From positions 135,416-170,743 of the forward strand of contig JAAVAO010000044.1 of the NCBI GenBank assembly GCA_014803985.1: 35,328 nucleotides of DNA, read 5' to 3'. Of the stretch, positions 16,144-23,553 are shown piece after piece. The translations under genes and the position numbers were made by a program. The DNA is from Treponema sp. GTDB taxonomy: Bacteria; Spirochaetota; Spirochaetia; Treponematales; Treponemataceae. Position 1 is the first letter of the stretch, and each line of letters starts with the position of its first letter. Under the pieces are notes generated by a model. That model worked only from the letters and a program-made list of their open reading frames with translations. It was not told the DNA's origin and made no database searches.

Positions 16144-17330
16144 AGTGTTATACCTCCCACAGTTTCTATTTGAACAAAATTGTTCTCATTGTTACTTTTA
16201 TCTTCGGAATCATATCTAGATGCATTTATAACAAACCCACACATACAAAGGGTGACAATCATAGAAGATCCTCCGACCGAAAAAAACGGAAGAGGGATTC
16301 CCGTTGACGGAAGAGCCCCGCAAACAACAGCGCAATTCAACATCGACTGGCAGACTATCATAGAAACAAAACCAAATGTAGCAATTGCTGCAAAACGATT
16401 CTTGCATAGTAAAGCAATTCTATATCCGCGCCATGCAAAAAAGATGAGAAGTGAAAAATACGCCATCACACCGCCAAGCCCCATTGCTTCCGTCCAGCCC
16501 GCAAAAATATAGTCCGTCTGCACTTCAGGAACTCTAGCCGTTTGCACAAGTCCAGTGCCTATTCCAGCCCCCCACAAACCGCCTGAACTTATCGCTCTTT
16601 TTGCCGCTATACTTTGATAGTTAAACGTTTGCGCCCCGCGATCAGGATGCAAAAACGCAATCACCCGTTCAATTCTATATGGTTCGCTTGCAATAAACAA
16701 AAATAAAGCCGGAACAGCAAGAACACCCAACGCAAACGCCCATTTTATATTCATTCCGCAAACGGCAAACAGCAAAAAGCACACGCCAAAAATAAAGAGA
16801 GACGTTGACAAGTCCTTTTGACCAAGCACCAACATAATAAAAGACATCAAAACAAAAACGCACGGAAACACATTTCTCTCTTCTTTTTCAAGATAGAGCT
16901 GCTTGTCAAAAAGATTTGCCAAAAACAAGACCAGTATAAATTTCACAATTTCGGAGGGCTGTAAAGTAAAACCAAACGGCATTCTAATCCAACGGGGCGC
17001 ACCGTTCTTTTTAACCGAAACACCGGGAACAAAAGCAAGAATACATAAAAACAACGTGACGCACAAAAGGAAAGGAATGATCCTGCGAATAACAGAGATT
17101 TTTAAGCTTGAAAAAAGCAAGAATCCCAAAACGCCCGCCACTATACTAAAAAGTTGTCTTTTCACAAAGTGATATGGGTCATGGAACATACGAACGGCAT
17201 AACTTTGTGTGCAAAAAACCTGAGTAAATAATCCCAAGCCAAAAAGCAAAATAACAGAGATAAAAAATAAAACATCACTTTTATTATGCCGTTCAATGGA
17301 ACGGTCAGCAAAAAAATTATATTTATCCAT
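16140..17330 (-). CDS. ftsW: SEDS peptidoglycan polymerase FtsW
   Basis: A 396-residue multi-pass membrane protein (about ten helices) of the SEDS family that polymerises lipid II glycans at the septum. Diagnostic segments include FTLQPSEIVKFILVLFLANL, LGQKDLSTSLFIFGVC, the GLWGAGIGTGLVQ loop, DYIFAGWTEAMGL and LPSTGIPLPFFSVGGSS near the C-terminus. It would work with a class B penicillin-binding protein, which is not in this cluster. FtsW and not RodA is chosen because of the dcw context. It starts 12 nt after murF. Confidence 0.93.
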   Translation of the reverse strand: MDKYNFFADRSIERHNKSDVLFFISVILLFGLGLFTQVFCTQSYAVRMFHDPYHFVKRQLFSIVAGVLGFLLFSSLKISVIRRIIPFLLCVTLFLCILAFVPGVSVKKNGAPRWIRMPFGFTLQPSEIVKFILVLFLANLFDKQLYLEKEERNVFPCVFVLMSFIMLVLGQKDLSTSLFIFGVCFLLFAVCGMNIKWAFALGVLAVPALFLFIASEPYRIERVIAFLHPDRGAQTFNYQSIAAKRAISSGGLWGAGIGTGLVQTARVPEVQTDYIFAGWTEAMGLGGVMAYFSLLIFFAWRGYRIALLCKNRFAAIATFGFVSMIVCQSMLNCAVVCGALPSTGIPLPFFSVGGSSMIVTLCMCGFVINASRYDSEDKSNNENNFVQIETVGGITL

Positions 17331-17342
17331 ATTTTTTGCTGC

Positions 17343-18800
17343 CTATCCAATAATCTCATCGGCAACACGTTCCAAACAGATTCCTCTGCTCGCTTTTAGA
17401 AGGACAACATCATTATCCGAAAGCCTGTCTAAAATAATTTTCGCCGCTTTTTTTATAGAATCAGTATCGTATTTTTCAAACCAAACGCCATTTTCAAAGC
17501 CTCGCTTTAACGCCTTGTCATACGCGTTCTTCATCTCCTCGCCAATAAAGATCGCAAGAGCAGGTTTGTCAGCTGCCACAATGCTTCCGATGGATTCGTG
17601 AAGCTCCGAAGACTTTTCCCCCAGCTCAAGCATATCTCCAAGCACATAAATCAACTTTCCCGTTTTTTCAAGAGACGAACAAAATGCAAGCGCACTTTTC
17701 ATTGAGCTCGGATTTGCATTGTAACAATCTTTTATCAGCGTAATTTCCGACTTGTTTTTTGCGGAGACTTTTTTAACTTCTGTTCTTCCCGATGTGGCGT
17801 TCAAACATTCCAAGCCCTTTTTTATTTGACTCGGCAAAACCCCGAATCTTCTTGCAACTGCCACTGCTCCAAGAGCATTTACGTAGTTATAAATTCCAGG
17901 AAGAGCCAAATGAATTTTAACATCGGACACAGAAAAATCCGTGCCTTCAACGCCACAATCCTTCAGATATTTCACTCCACTTTCCGAGCAAGGAACACTG
18001 CTCCCAAAGCGAATCACCTCTCCCTCAATTCCAGATGAAAGAAAATCAGCAAATTCGTCCATATCGGGAACAAACGCCGCACCATTATAAGAAACATAGT
18101 CAAACACATGTTTTTTCTCTTTTGCAATATCCTCAATGCTTCCCAAAATTCCAATGTGTGCCGTGCCAATATTTGTAATGAGGGCAAAATTCGCCTTTAA
18201 AATTTCCGCAATCTCACTGATTTCATTTTTACGGTTCATCCCCATCTCAAAGACACCAACTTCGTGAAAGTGCCTTATGTTAAATACAGAAAGAGGAAGT
18301 CCTGTTTCAGAATTAAAATTCCCCTCTGTTGCAACAACCCTATATTTCCTCGCTAAAATGGAGGCCACCATATCCTTTGAAGTTGTTTTTCCACTAGAAC
18401 CAGTAATCGCAATTTTCACGAGAGTTGGAAATTTGCTCACATATCGAGCGGCTGCATTTTGGAGCGCACGCAATGTATTTCCCACGACAATAACACTCAT
18501 TGCTTTATTTTCAGTGACAAGATTTTTATAATATTCACTGTTTTTTTCAAATTCACCCCTTGAAATAAAAAGGACTTTCGCGCCATTCTCCACAGCCTGA
18601 GGGCAATATCTATGCCCATCCTCATTTTCTCCAATAAGAGGAACAAAAAGAGACCCATCTATAACATTTCTACTGTCGGTAGCAACAGATGTAAAGCAAA
18701 ACAAATTCCTGTTTTCCGCATCGCCAACAAATTCTCCGCCAACAGCATCAATCACCTGTTCCACAGTGAGCAAACTTTCATTCAAATTGTGTTTCATCAT
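17343..18800 (-). CDS. murF: UDP-N-acetylmuramoyl-tripeptide--D-alanyl-D-alanine ligase
   Basis: A 485-residue Mur ligase that adds D-Ala-D-Ala to the muropeptide precursor in the cytoplasm, using ATP. The N-terminal MurF domain (TVEQVIDAVGGEF, VATDSRNVIDGSLFVPL) is followed by the ATP loop ITGSSGKTTSKD and the Mg/substrate segment GNFNSETGLPLSVFNI, which separates MurF from MurE. The C-terminal domain has LIKDCYNANPSSMKSAL. The ATG overlaps the ftsL stop by 4 nt. It is the only peptidoglycan-precursor ligase in this cluster; murC, D, E, G and mraY must lie elsewhere. Confidence 0.95.
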   Translation of the reverse strand: MMKHNLNESLLTVEQVIDAVGGEFVGDAENRNLFCFTSVATDSRNVIDGSLFVPLIGENEDGHRYCPQAVENGAKVLFISRGEFEKNSEYYKNLVTENKAMSVIVVGNTLRALQNAAARYVSKFPTLVKIAITGSSGKTTSKDMVASILARKYRVVATEGNFNSETGLPLSVFNIRHFHEVGVFEMGMNRKNEISEIAEILKANFALITNIGTAHIGILGSIEDIAKEKKHVFDYVSYNGAAFVPDMDEFADFLSSGIEGEVIRFGSSVPCSESGVKYLKDCGVEGTDFSVSDVKIHLALPGIYNYVNALGAVAVARRFGVLPSQIKKGLECLNATSGRTEVKKVSAKNKSEITLIKDCYNANPSSMKSALAFCSSLEKTGKLIYVLGDMLELGEKSSELHESIGSIVAADKPALAIFIGEEMKNAYDKALKRGFENGVWFEKYDTDSIKKAAKIILDRLSDNDVVLLKASRGICLERVADEIIG

Positions 18801-19102
18801 TTTTTCGATCCACCCATTTCTACCCGAACAATATCTTCTGTCTCTGCTTTGTGCATCCCCAGTTCCGATGACGCAATTTTCTCTATCCTATCAGTTGATG
18901 AAAGCAAACTTATATCGCTCACCAATCTTTTATTCTGCTCTATTAGCTCCTCTTGTTTTTTTTCAAGCTCTGTTATTTCGCGAGATAAATCGACATAGCG
19001 TTTTGTCTGAAAACCATACGCAATAAAAAGAACAGGTATCATGGCGGCAAAAAAACACGCCAACACCGTCAAAAAAATCTCCTTTTTATTCCCTTCGTTC
19101 AT
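18797..19102 (-). CDS. ftsL: FtsL-like cell division protein
   Basis: A 101-residue bitopic protein. It has a short charged N-terminus MNEGNKKE, one membrane helix (IFLTVLACFFAAMIPVLFIA, ~9-31), then a coiled coil rich in E, K, L and Q (SREITELEKKQEELIEQNKRL, ~37-60) and a GMHKAETEDIVRVE tail like that of other FtsL/septum-initiator proteins. Sequence identity in this family is low, so the call relies on size, topology and position between rsmH and murF. I start at the ATG at 19102, which overlaps the rsmH stop as TGATG; longer frames would lie inside rsmH. FtsL would form a complex with FtsQ. Confidence 0.83.
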   Translation of the reverse strand: MNEGNKKEIFLTVLACFFAAMIPVLFIAYGFQTKRYVDLSREITELEKKQEELIEQNKRLVSDISLLSSTDRIEKIASSELGMHKAETEDIVRVEMGGSKK

Positions 19103-20091
19103 CAAAATCCCTCCACTCCATTTAAATGGTATTCGGTTGCATTGCTCAGTTTTCTCACCACGCGCAACTTTGCGCTCCTTGACGGTGCATTTTCCTTCAC
19201 CTCGGCATCGCTTGCACACACAGGCTTCTTTGTTAAAACGTCAGCGCATTGAACTCCGCCACACTTACAACAGGCAAATTCAGGAGGACACACGCATTTT
19301 TTTCCCAAATTGCGAAAATACGTCTTCACAATACGATCTTCAAGAGAATGAAATGTAATCACCCCCAGTTTTCCGCCTATCTCAAGACAGTTAAACGCAT
19401 TGTGAAGAGCCGGCGGAATAATGCGCAATTCGCTATTTACAGCAATTCGCAACGCTTGAAAAGTACGAGTAGCAGGATGAATCGCCCCATAACGATATGC
19501 AGATGGAGAAGCACGAAAAATAATATCCGCAAGAGTCTTGGAAGACTCTATCTTTCCACCTCTTCTAACTTCAACAATAGCGCGTGCAAATCGTCGGCTT
19601 AATTTTTCCTCTCCATACAAAAAAAGCACGTTGGAAAGCTCCTCCTCTCCATAGCCATTCACAATGTCCGCCGCCGAAACAGTTTGTTTTTCAGGGTTTA
19701 ATCGCATATCAAGAGCTTCATCGTATCGAAAAGAAAAACCACGCCCCGACTTTTCATAATGAAAAACCGAAATTCCCAAATCAAAAAGAATCAAATTGGG
19801 TTTCGGAAATTCAACTGGATATGACTCGTAAAAGTCAGTAAACCAACCATTATAAAAATGCATTCTGTCTCCAAAATGAGAAAGCCTCCTTTTAGCCGTC
19901 TCTTGAATCACAGAATCTGCATCAATACCAATAACATTCAGCGAGGGAAAGGCATTTAAAAATGCTTCGGAATGTCCACCCTCTCCAAGAGTGGAATCAA
20001 TCATCCACGCCTCATCTGTATACCCCTCTTCAGGGCAAAGAAGAGTCAAACATTCCTTTAACAATACTGGAGTATGAACTATTTCCAACAT
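19102..20091 (-). CDS. rsmH: 16S rRNA (cytosine-N4)-methyltransferase RsmH
   Basis: A 329-residue S-adenosylmethionine-dependent methyltransferase (formerly MraW) that modifies C1402 of 16S rRNA. It opens LEIVHTPVLLKECL and shows DSTLGEGGHSEAFL (SAM-binding), VIGIDAD, LILFDLGISVFH, GRGFSFRYDEALDMRL, then RTFQALRIAVNSELR and GVITFHSLEDRIVK. Four cysteines in CVCPPEFACCKCGG are a usual insertion here. I chose the ATG at 20091 because AGGGGA lies about 6 nt upstream; the ATG at 20106 overlaps the mraZ stop region and has no ribosome site. Confidence 0.95.
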   Translation of the reverse strand: MLEIVHTPVLLKECLTLLCPEEGYTDEAWMIDSTLGEGGHSEAFLNAFPSLNVIGIDADSVIQETAKRRLSHFGDRMHFYNGWFTDFYESYPVEFPKPNLILFDLGISVFHYEKSGRGFSFRYDEALDMRLNPEKQTVSAADIVNGYGEEELSNVLFLYGEEKLSRRFARAIVEVRRGGKIESSKTLADIIFRASPSAYRYGAIHPATRTFQALRIAVNSELRIIPPALHNAFNCLEIGGKLGVITFHSLEDRIVKTYFRNLGKKCVCPPEFACCKCGGVQCADVLTKKPVCASDAEVKENAPSRSAKLRVVRKLSNATEYHLNGVEGF

Positions 20092-20106
20092 CCAATTCCC
20101 CTGCAT

Positions 20107-20544
20107 TTAGAAACTGATAGAACTCAACTCCTCAACGGCAGACTGGAAGGTAGTTTCACTTTCAGCCATATACGCCTTATAGGAATCAACATCCCACAGC
20201 TCCATATATTTTTTCACCCCAAGAATTACACAATCCTTTGAAAGGTGTGCATATTCTCGAAGACTCATGGGAATTGAAATGCGCCCCGATTTGTCAAACT
20301 CAAGCTCTTGAGCAGGGGCAATGAATTTCCTCAGTACAAAGCGGTTTCCCCCACTGTAAAGAGAAGAATGCTCTATCAATTTTGACGAAACATTCTCCCA
20401 TTCAGAAGGAGTGAAAAGCCAAAGACAATTGTCAAACGAATGAGTAGCAACAAGCACATTTCCTGCAATTGCAGAGCGCAATTTTGACGGAAACATAATC
20501 CTGCCCTTCTCATCAAGCGTATTCCTATATTCACCAGTAAGCAA
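20107..20544 (-). CDS. mraZ: Transcriptional regulator MraZ
   Basis: A 145-residue DNA-binding regulator of the division cluster made of two AbrB-like SpoVT half-domains. Each half has the D-x-x-G-R signature: LDEKGRIMFPSKLR near the N-terminus and FDKSGRISIPMSLREYA in the second half. I start at TTG 20544, giving LLTGEYRNTLDEKGR, which matches the usual M-x-x-GEY-x-x-x-D-x-KGR N-terminus. Longer frames starting at GTG 20595 or 20565 would translate the operator itself into a lysine-rich leader. It probably represses its own operon through the four boxes upstream. Confidence 0.92.
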   Translation of the reverse strand: MLTGEYRNTLDEKGRIMFPSKLRSAIAGNVLVATHSFDNCLWLFTPSEWENVSSKLIEHSSLYSGGNRFVLRKFIAPAQELEFDKSGRISIPMSLREYAHLSKDCVILGVKKYMELWDVDSYKAYMAESETTFQSAVEELSSISF

Positions 20545-20560
20545 ATTTAAAACACCGTCT

Positions 20561-20595
20561 TCCACTTTTCCCCACTTTTTACCACTTTTTCCCAC
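20561..20595 (-). promoter_or_regulatory. MraZ operator: four phased GTGG boxes
   Basis: On the minus strand GTGGG, GTGGT, GTGGG and GTGGA begin at 20595, 20585, 20575 and 20565, exactly 10 nt apart, separated by A-rich spacers. Known MraZ boxes are TGGGN direct repeats separated by 5 nt, the same 10-nt period. The boxes lie just downstream of the predicted transcript start. Confidence 0.85.
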
Positions 20596-20604
20596 CTATT
20601 TTAC

Positions 20605-20632
20605 ATTATAACGAAAAAAACTCTAAAATCAA
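20605..20632 (-). promoter_or_regulatory. Promoter of the mraZ division operon
   Basis: Minus-strand TTGATT (20632-20627), a 16-bp spacer and the consensus TATAAT (20610-20605). The predicted start is near 20598, immediately before the first MraZ box, so bound MraZ would block early transcription. Confidence 0.75.
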
Positions 20633-20663
20633 CACGAAAAAAGAAAAAAAAGAAAAAAATCTT

Positions 20664-20691
20664 TTGACACGAGTGCATTTTTGTACATACT
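20664..20691 (+). promoter_or_regulatory. Promoter of the nuclease-like gene, divergent from mraZ
   Basis: The consensus TTGACA (20664-20669), a 16-bp spacer and CATACT (20686-20691). A TATAGT also lies at 20694-20699. Either choice leaves almost no 5' leader before the ATG at 20703, and there is no Shine-Dalgarno sequence. Confidence 0.5.
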
Positions 20692-20702
20692 TGTATAGTA
20701 AG

Positions 20703-21437
20703 ATGATAAACACTTATAACGAAAGCAATTTACACAAAACATTCAAGGAAATCTACGCAGAAAACGACACTGACAAACTGGAAGCGGAGGCAGACGGTCA
20801 TATATATGATATACTTCGAGAAGATGGAAGTGTAATAGAAATACAAACGCAGGGACTTTCAAAACTTCTTCCAAAGATTAGCGATGCTCTTTCAAAAAAT
20901 CGAAGAGTAACGGTAGTTCATCCTCTTGCCGTACAAAAAACGATTTTATTAAACGATTTAAATGGGAAAAAAATATACGCAAGAAAAAGCCCCGATACAA
21001 AAAGCATATACGCCCTTTTCAGAGAGCTTACAGGTCTGTATCCCGTGCTTTTGGATGACAAATTCACGCTTGAAGTCCCTCTGGTAAAAATAACCGAAAT
21101 CAGAATAAGAACAGAAGAACCCGTGCAGTCAAAAAACAAACGCAGACGATTTAAAAGAAACTGGCTTAAAACTAATAAAAGACTTGACGACATAATGGAC
21201 ACAATGCAATTCAAAACCGCAAGCGACTACCTCGCTCTGCTTCCAAAATCCCTTGCAGAACCGTTCACTGCGCGGGAGTTAAAAACTGCGATGATACAGG
21301 AGGGACTTTCTCGAAAAGATGCTGCCAACGCCCACTTAATACTGTGGGTGCTTGCACGAATGAATTTAATAGAATACATAGGAAGTAAAAACAAAAGCCG
21401 CGCTTACAAAATCACACCTTTCAACAACACTATATAA
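20703..21437 (+). CDS. Unrecognised protein with nuclease-like N-terminus and winged-helix C-terminus
   Basis: A 244-residue protein that I cannot name. The N-terminal ~100 residues show a pattern like the PD-(D/E)XK fold: Glu16 in a helix, Asp36 in HIYDILREDG, then E46-I-Q48 in VIEIQTQG, followed by a helix (LLPKISDALSKN) and strand VTVVHPL. Gln replaces the usual Lys. A basic patch (KNKRRRFKRNWLKTNKR, ~145) links to a C-terminal winged-helix-like region (FTARELKTAMIQEGLSRKDA ... LARMNLIEYIG ... YKI). The ATG at 20703 is chosen over 20664, which lies inside the promoter. It is divergent from mraZ and separated by about 150 bp. The nuclease idea is fold inference only. Confidence 0.6.
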   Translation: MINTYNESNLHKTFKEIYAENDTDKLEAEADGHIYDILREDGSVIEIQTQGLSKLLPKISDALSKNRRVTVVHPLAVQKTILLNDLNGKKIYARKSPDTKSIYALFRELTGLYPVLLDDKFTLEVPLVKITEIRIRTEEPVQSKNKRRRFKRNWLKTNKRLDDIMDTMQFKTASDYLALLPKSLAEPFTARELKTAMIQEGLSRKDAANAHLILWVLARMNLIEYIGSKNKSRAYKITPFNNTI

Positions 21438-21455
21438 AGAGCAAGGCATAAAAAA

Positions 21456-21482
21456 GGGCGCAAGAAAAATCATGCGCCCTTT
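21456..21482. terminator. Bidirectional terminator
   Basis: GGGCGCA (21456-21462) and TGCGCCC (21473-21479) form a 7-bp stem with a 10-nt loop, preceded by AAAAA and followed by TTT on the plus strand. It lies between the nuclease-like gene and the 3' end of tRNA-Leu and can serve both. Confidence 0.75.
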
Positions 21483-21564
21483 GCCGGGAACCAGACTTGA
21501 ACTGGCACGGCTTTGCAGCCGAGGGATTTTAAGTCCCTTGTGTCTACCATTCCACCATCCCGGC
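21482..21564 (-). tRNA. tRNA-Leu (UAA)
   Basis: An 83-nt gene. The acceptor stem pairs GCCGGGA with TCCCGGC and A is the discriminator base. The anticodon stem AGGGA/TCCCT encloses loop CTTAAAA, giving anticodon UAA. A long variable arm (GGCTGCAAAGCC) marks a class II tRNA, and the T arm has TTCAAGT. The 3' CCA is not encoded, so it depends on a CCA-adding enzyme. Confidence 0.95.
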
Positions 21565-21575
21565 AAGTACTGTTT

Positions 21576-21604
21576 ATTCTATCCTAAAATAAAACAAAAA
21601 GCAA
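21576..21604 (-). promoter_or_regulatory. Promoter of tRNA-Leu
   Basis: Minus-strand TTGCTT (21604-21599), a 17-bp spacer and TAGAAT (21581-21576), 11 nt before the mature tRNA 5' end. Confidence 0.6.
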
Positions 21605-21644
21605 CCGCATTACACGTATTTTTCAGTCACTTCTCCCTATTTTA

Positions 21645-21669
21645 AAAGAGGGATTGTTAATCCCTCTTT
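21645..21669 (-). other. Perfect 11-bp stem-loop between the pgi terminator and tRNA-Leu
   Basis: AAAGAGGGATT (21645-21655), a 3-nt loop and AATCCCTCTTT (21659-21669). On the minus strand it is followed by TT and then A-rich sequence, a weak terminator tail. It may be a backup terminator, or the end of a short transcript, between pgi and the tRNA promoter. Confidence 0.5.
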
Positions 21670-21746
21670 CATCACAAGTATCCATAGTCGCCATTAAACA
21701 AAGTGGCAATCCACCGCCTTTATTGCACAATTGCAAGACAAAACGC

Positions 21747-21788
21747 AAAAAGGTGTGCATTGCCCCGCAACGATTGCTTCACCTTTTT
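21747..21788 (-). terminator. Terminator of pgi
   Basis: AAAAAGGTG (21747-21755) pairs with CACCTTTTT (21780-21788), with an inner TTGC/GCAA hairpin. It lies 23 nt after the pgi stop and is followed by T on either strand. Confidence 0.7.
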
Positions 21789-21811
21789 GAATACTGGTAA
21801 TAATGCGGCAA

Positions 21812-23392
21812 TTATATCAAAAGACCGGCAAAGGCTTTTAGCGCACCATCCATTTTTCCAGAGAGAACAGTTTTAGCAAGTTTTTTGCCTAGTTGCACAC
21901 CCTCTTGATCAAAGCTATTGACATTCCATACAAACCCCTGGAACATAACTTTATTTTCAAAGTGGCTCAACAATGCACCCAATGCTTTTGGCGTGAGCTG
22001 TTTGCCGTGAATGAGACTAGAAGGTCTTTTTCCGTCAAACGTTTTGTTTGGGTCTTCATCTTTTTTTCCGCAGGCAAACGCAACGATTTGAGCCACAACA
22101 TTTGCGCAGAGTTTTTTCTGACTGGTAGAATCTTCAATCACAACGTCCTTGCCCGTTTGATTTTCACTAAACGCAATAAATTGAAGTGGAATAATGTTTG
22201 TTCCCTGATGAAGAAGCTGGTAAAACGAATGCTGACCGTTTGTTCCTGGCTCGCCAAAAATGACAGGTCCAGTCACATAGTCGATTGGCTTTCCATCCCT
22301 GTTCACAGATTTTCCGTTTGACTCCATATCAAGTTGCTGCAAGTGCGCAGGAAATCTGCTCAATGCCTGGCTGTATGGCAAAATGGCAGTCGATGGATAG
22401 TCTTGAACATTTCTTTCATAAATTCCAATAAGCGCATCAAGCAGCGCAGGATTTTTGCGAATGTCTTTGTTTGTTGCGCTTTTGTCCGCTTCCGCAGCCC
22501 CATCAAGGAAGTCTGCAAACACTTTTGGCCCAAAGGCAAGAGAAAGAACTGCTCCACCAACTCCTGATGTTGATGAATAGCGACCGCCGATATAATCGTC
22601 CATATAGAACGCCTGCATATAATCTGAATTATGAGCAAGGGGACTCGTTTCCGATGTAACTGCAATTAAGTGTTTTGAAACTTCAAGTCCCGCTTTCTTT
22701 ATATATTCCTTTACAAACGATTCATTTGTGAGGGTTTCAAGAGTTGTTCCCGACTTTGAAACGAGAATAAAAATTGTCTTTGAAATGTCAAGGGAGGCAA
22801 GAACTGCCGCCGCATCGTCTGGGTCTACATTTGAAATAAAGTGTGCGTCCATAAGATGCGTGTTGTTTGCCTTTGCCCAATTTTCGATTGCAAGATACAT
22901 TGCACGAGGACCTAAGTCAGATCCACCAATTCCAATTTGACACACATCTGTAAATTTCTCACCCTTTTCATTTGTAATTTTTCCAGAATGAACTTTTTCC
23001 GCAAATTCCGCAATTTTTTTCTGTTCATTTAAATAGAATTCCCGTTTGTTCACGCCATCCGCAGACACATCCTTTCCAAGTTGAGTGCGGGTTAAATGAT
23101 GTAAAACCATTCTCTTTTCACCAGTGTTTATAACCGCTCCGTTATACAGAGCCTCAAATTTCTCGATGAGTTGCGCTTCGTCTGAAAGCTCCTGCATTGT
23201 TTTCAAAATTTGTTCATTCACCTGTTTTGCAGCATAGTTGTATGAAAGTCCGGCTGCCATCGGAACAGAATATTCTCCAATCCTTTTTTCTGCGTCCGCA
23301 GATGCAAGCTCCTCACTCACATTCACCATTCCCTTTAAAGAGAGCAGTTTTTTCCAAGATTCCAGTGTGTCGGCGTTTTCCCAGTTAATCAT
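21812..23392 (-). CDS. pgi: Glucose-6-phosphate isomerase
   Basis: A 526-residue cytoplasmic enzyme that interconverts glucose-6-phosphate and fructose-6-phosphate. Visible family segments are QIGIGGSDLGPRAMYLA, ILVSKSGTTLETLTNE (sugar-phosphate SIS fold), MDDYIGGRYSSTSGVGG, the catalytic Glu segment in QQLDMESNGKSVNRDG, VIFGEPGTNGQHSFYQLLHQG with the catalytic His, and the C-terminal SFDQEGVQLGKKLA with the catalytic Lys. AGGAGG lies 11 nt before the ATG. A possible promoter (TCGACT, 17 bp, TATAGT at 23492-23487) would give an 88-nt leader. Confidence 0.97.
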   Translation of the reverse strand: MINWENADTLESWKKLLSLKGMVNVSEELASADAEKRIGEYSVPMAAGLSYNYAAKQVNEQILKTMQELSDEAQLIEKFEALYNGAVINTGEKRMVLHHLTRTQLGKDVSADGVNKREFYLNEQKKIAEFAEKVHSGKITNEKGEKFTDVCQIGIGGSDLGPRAMYLAIENWAKANNTHLMDAHFISNVDPDDAAAVLASLDISKTIFILVSKSGTTLETLTNESFVKEYIKKAGLEVSKHLIAVTSETSPLAHNSDYMQAFYMDDYIGGRYSSTSGVGGAVLSLAFGPKVFADFLDGAAEADKSATNKDIRKNPALLDALIGIYERNVQDYPSTAILPYSQALSRFPAHLQQLDMESNGKSVNRDGKPIDYVTGPVIFGEPGTNGQHSFYQLLHQGTNIIPLQFIAFSENQTGKDVVIEDSTSQKKLCANVVAQIVAFACGKKDEDPNKTFDGKRPSSLIHGKQLTPKALGALLSHFENKVMFQGFVWNVNSFDQEGVQLGKKLAKTVLSGKMDGALKAFAGLLI

Positions 23393-23553
23393 TTTTATTC
23401 AAACCTCCTGATATAAAAGTGCAGTCGTCCATAGAGAACGATTTTCCACCAAAATAAAGCGAGAACATTCTGTCACTCCGCTTTTTACTATACCGAATAA
23501 CGCTTTTAAAGTCGAGATTTTCACTCTATTTCACCCTATTTTGCCGCACCTTA

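Noticed and set aside
19103..19219. Longer ftsL start inside rsmH
   Set aside because: The extra residues are basic and cysteine-rich read-through of rsmH in another frame; the ATG at 19102 gives the usual short FtsL and a coupled TGATG junction.
22334..22665. Open frames within pgi on both strands
   Set aside because: They are shadows of the intact pgi reading frame.
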